DNA from: Sphingomonas sinipercae
GTDB lineage: Bacteria > Pseudomonadota > Alphaproteobacteria > Sphingomonadales > Sphingomonadaceae
Length of the DNA stretch: 64,000 nucleotides
Direction: 5' to 3'
Assembly (NCBI RefSeq): GCF_011302055.1
Contig: NZ_CP049871.1
Coordinates: forward strand, 1,632,501 to 1,696,500
Of this stretch, positions 62,601 to 64,000 are shown one piece after another. The notes under the pieces were generated by a model that saw only the letters and a program-made list of their open reading frames with translations, did no database searches and had not been told where the DNA came from. Each line of letters begins with the position of its first letter. Position 1 is the stretch's first letter. The position numbers and the translations under genes were made by a program.

Positions 62601-63884
62601 ACCTTGTCGGCTGCTCCGGTCGACCGCTGCGGTAACCGCGACGTCCATCGACACGTTGCCGAGCGTTCGGAAGATGTCGGGAATCATCTCCACCGCGATC
62701 AGCAGGCCGAGCGGCCCGACCGGCACGCCCAGCGCGATGGCGATCGGAGCAATCGAGCTGATGAAACTCACCTCGCCCGGCAGGCTGACCGCGGCATAGC
62801 TCATCACCGCGCCGACGGCGGTTGCCGCGACCATCTGTGCGACGCTTGGCTCAAAACCAACCCAGTGGGCGACGTAGAAGGCGACGGCGACGTTCATTGC
62901 CGGCCCGGTCGCGCGGAACAACGCAACCGCGATCGGCAAGGTGACGTCGGCAACTTCCTCCCGAACGCCCAGCGCGCGGGCGCTCGTCAGCATCGCCGGC
63001 AGGGAGGCCAACGATGAGCGGGTCGAAATCGCAACGCTCTGCGGCGGCAACATCGCCCGCGTGTATTCGGCAAGGCGCACCCCGCCGAACAGCGTCGCTA
63101 GTGGGTAAGAGAGTAAGGTGACCGTCGCTCCGACCGCGCAGAGCAAGATGACATAGTGCGCAAGGCCGGCGAACGCTGCTCCCCCAGCTTCTGCAGCAAG
63201 CGCGACTGCAAGCGCGAACACCCCCAGCGGCGCGGCCCACAAAACCCAACCTATGATCATCAGCAGCGCGTTGGCGGTCGCCTCGAAAAAGCCGACGAGG
63301 GATCGGCGCTGCTCGACGGCGATACGCGATACCGCCACGGCGAAGAACATCGCAAACACCACGAGCGGCAGCACATCGCCGTTGGACGCAGCAGCGAAGA
63401 CGTTGGTCGGGATGATGGCGCGGATGACGTCCGCGGCGCCGGCGATCGGTGCGTCCTTCGCCGGCGTGGCGGCGATCGCGCCGCGAAGCGCCTCGGCAGC
63501 CGCCGAGGACAGCGGGAATGCATGCAGCAAAAGCTGGATGACGAGCGCCCCGATCACGGCCGATGCGGTACAGATGGCAACCACCCAGACCACGGTCCGC
63601 GCGGCAACCCGGCCCGCTTTCGCAGCCTCGGCGCTTCTCGCGACGCCGGTCACGAGCAGCGCGAAGACCAAAGGAATAACGGTCATCTTCAGCGCGTCGA
63701 GCCAAAGCTCGCCGATCAGGCCGGCGGACTGCACCAGAAACGATCGTGCACCATCGCTAGATCCGGTCGCAAGGAGTCCCAAGACGAGGCCAGCCAGCAA
63801 AGCGGCAAGCACAAGGAACGGGCGCGTGCGCTTAATCCCCGAGGCTTGCCTGTCGATTGATCCATTCAAAGCCTGGTCCTTCAT
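62568..63884 (-). CDS. Dicarboxylate/amino acid:cation symporter (DAACS)
   Basis: A 438-residue secondary transporter of the GltP/DctA family with eight or more membrane segments and re-entrant loops. VIPLVFALLVTGVARSAEAAKAGRVAARTVVWV is split across helix 2-3, ISTRSSLASLPAML is the serine-rich loop, and GPAMNVAVAFYVA contains the NxxD-like site in variant form. It takes up glutamate, succinate or similar. The ATG at 63884 is preferred over a GTG one codon earlier. Its end overlaps the response regulator by 33 bases. Confidence 0.87.
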   Translation of the reverse strand: MKDQALNGSIDRQASGIKRTRPFLVLAALLAGLVLGLLATGSSDGARSFLVQSAGLIGELWLDALKMTVIPLVFALLVTGVARSAEAAKAGRVAARTVVWVVAICTASAVIGALVIQLLLHAFPLSSAAAEALRGAIAATPAKDAPIAGAADVIRAIIPTNVFAAASNGDVLPLVVFAMFFAVAVSRIAVEQRRSLVGFFEATANALLMIIGWVLWAAPLGVFALAVALAAEAGGAAFAGLAHYVILLCAVGATVTLLSYPLATLFGGVRLAEYTRAMLPPQSVAISTRSSLASLPAMLTSARALGVREEVADVTLPIAVALFRATGPAMNVAVAFYVAHWVGFEPSVAQMVAATAVGAVMSYAAVSLPGEVSFISSIAPIAIALGVPVGPLGLLIAVEMIPDIFRTLGNVSMDVAVTAAVDRSSRQGSAAGDFPDPV

Positions 63885-63902
63885 CACGGCGCTGGCCGAG
63901 GT

Positions 63903-64000
63903 TTAACCTAACTTCCAGGTGATGCGCTGGATCACTGAAGTCTTGATCGGCTTACCGGTTGAATCCGTGATCGGAACAAATTTCGCGCGGATCTTCACAA
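63903..64000 (-). CDS. C-terminal fragment, possibly TonB-like energy transducer
   Basis: An open frame enters from the right edge and ends with VKIRAKFVPITDSTGKPIKT...IQRITWKLG before a stop at 63903. The last residues resemble the C-terminus of small TonB/periplasmic-transducer proteins of this group, but the piece is too short to be sure. The gene continues beyond the window. Confidence 0.4.
   Translation of the reverse strand, partial: VKIRAKFVPITDSTGKPIKTSVIQRITWKLG

Overview
The window is a dense, high-GC (roughly two thirds G+C) chromosomal stretch of an alphaproteobacterium, most likely a sphingomonad (Sphingomonadales). The genus cannot be fixed from the sequence. Support comes from a GcrA cell-cycle regulator, a circularly permuted (two-piece) tmRNA encoding the tag ANDNEALAIAA, alphaproteobacterial RpoH-type promoters, REP-like palindromes that resemble those common in sphingomonads, and the mix of core genes. 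No insertion sequence, prophage, CRISPR array, tRNA or rRNA was seen. The content is mostly core genome with small accessory or unknown genes between.

Layout. 1-8 kb: argD, two tandem paralogous secreted Arg-rich proteins with their own terminators, a secreted M15-like peptidase, an ABC-2 permease divergent from gcrA, a PhyH-type dioxygenase, a methyltransferase and hsp20 with a heat-shock promoter and a ROSE-like leader. 8-20 kb: DoxX, parE, a lipoprotein, the comF-grxC-nitrilase operon divergent from a methyltransferase, a Flp pilin, a frameshifted M48 protease gene, accA, xerD, a secreted unknown protein and a 44-residue membrane protein. 20-31 kb: aroK, the translationally coupled run cvpA-cysS-IscU-like-kef antiporter, a hotdog thioesterase, radA, an alpha/beta hydrolase, a DUF885 lipoprotein, an MFS transporter and cysK. 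31-46 kb: a GGDEF-EAL-PilZ membrane protein, a Met/Asn-rich lipoprotein, an acyl-CoA dehydrogenase, purF, dnaK-dnaJ, a GT87 enzyme, fabD-fabG and an APC permease. 46-56 kb: a Rieske oxygenase, a secreted serine protease, a cold-shock gene, the lemA-TPM-TPM-NUDIX-beta-helix run, mscL, ssrA, a lipoprotein and a second NUDIX protein. 56-64 kb: a SWIB protein, ldcA divergent from an mpl-like ligase, a possible 2H phosphoesterase coupled to a HAD nucleotidase, a LytS/LytTR two-component pair, a dicarboxylate-type symporter, and the 3' end of a possible TonB-like gene at the right edge.

How the genes work together. Protein quality control recurs (dnaK-dnaJ, hsp20, M48, tmRNA), with RpoH-type promoters upstream of dnaK and hsp20. 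Cell-wall and envelope functions also recur (the ldcA/mpl recycling pair, M15, M48, mscL, lemA/TPM). Fatty-acid metabolism is represented by accA, fabD, fabG and the acyl-CoA dehydrogenase. Genes are tightly packed: ATGA/GTGA/TGATG couplings are frequent and several convergent pairs overlap at their 3' ends. The only stretch over 300 bases without a protein gene, 54376-54843, holds the tmRNA.

The least explained signals are the homopolymer frameshift in the M48 gene, the ROSE-like leader of hsp20, the duplicated hairpin with a conserved loop at the tmRNA 3' end, and the possible 2H/HAD gene pair. No clear multi-gene system of a wholly new kind was found.
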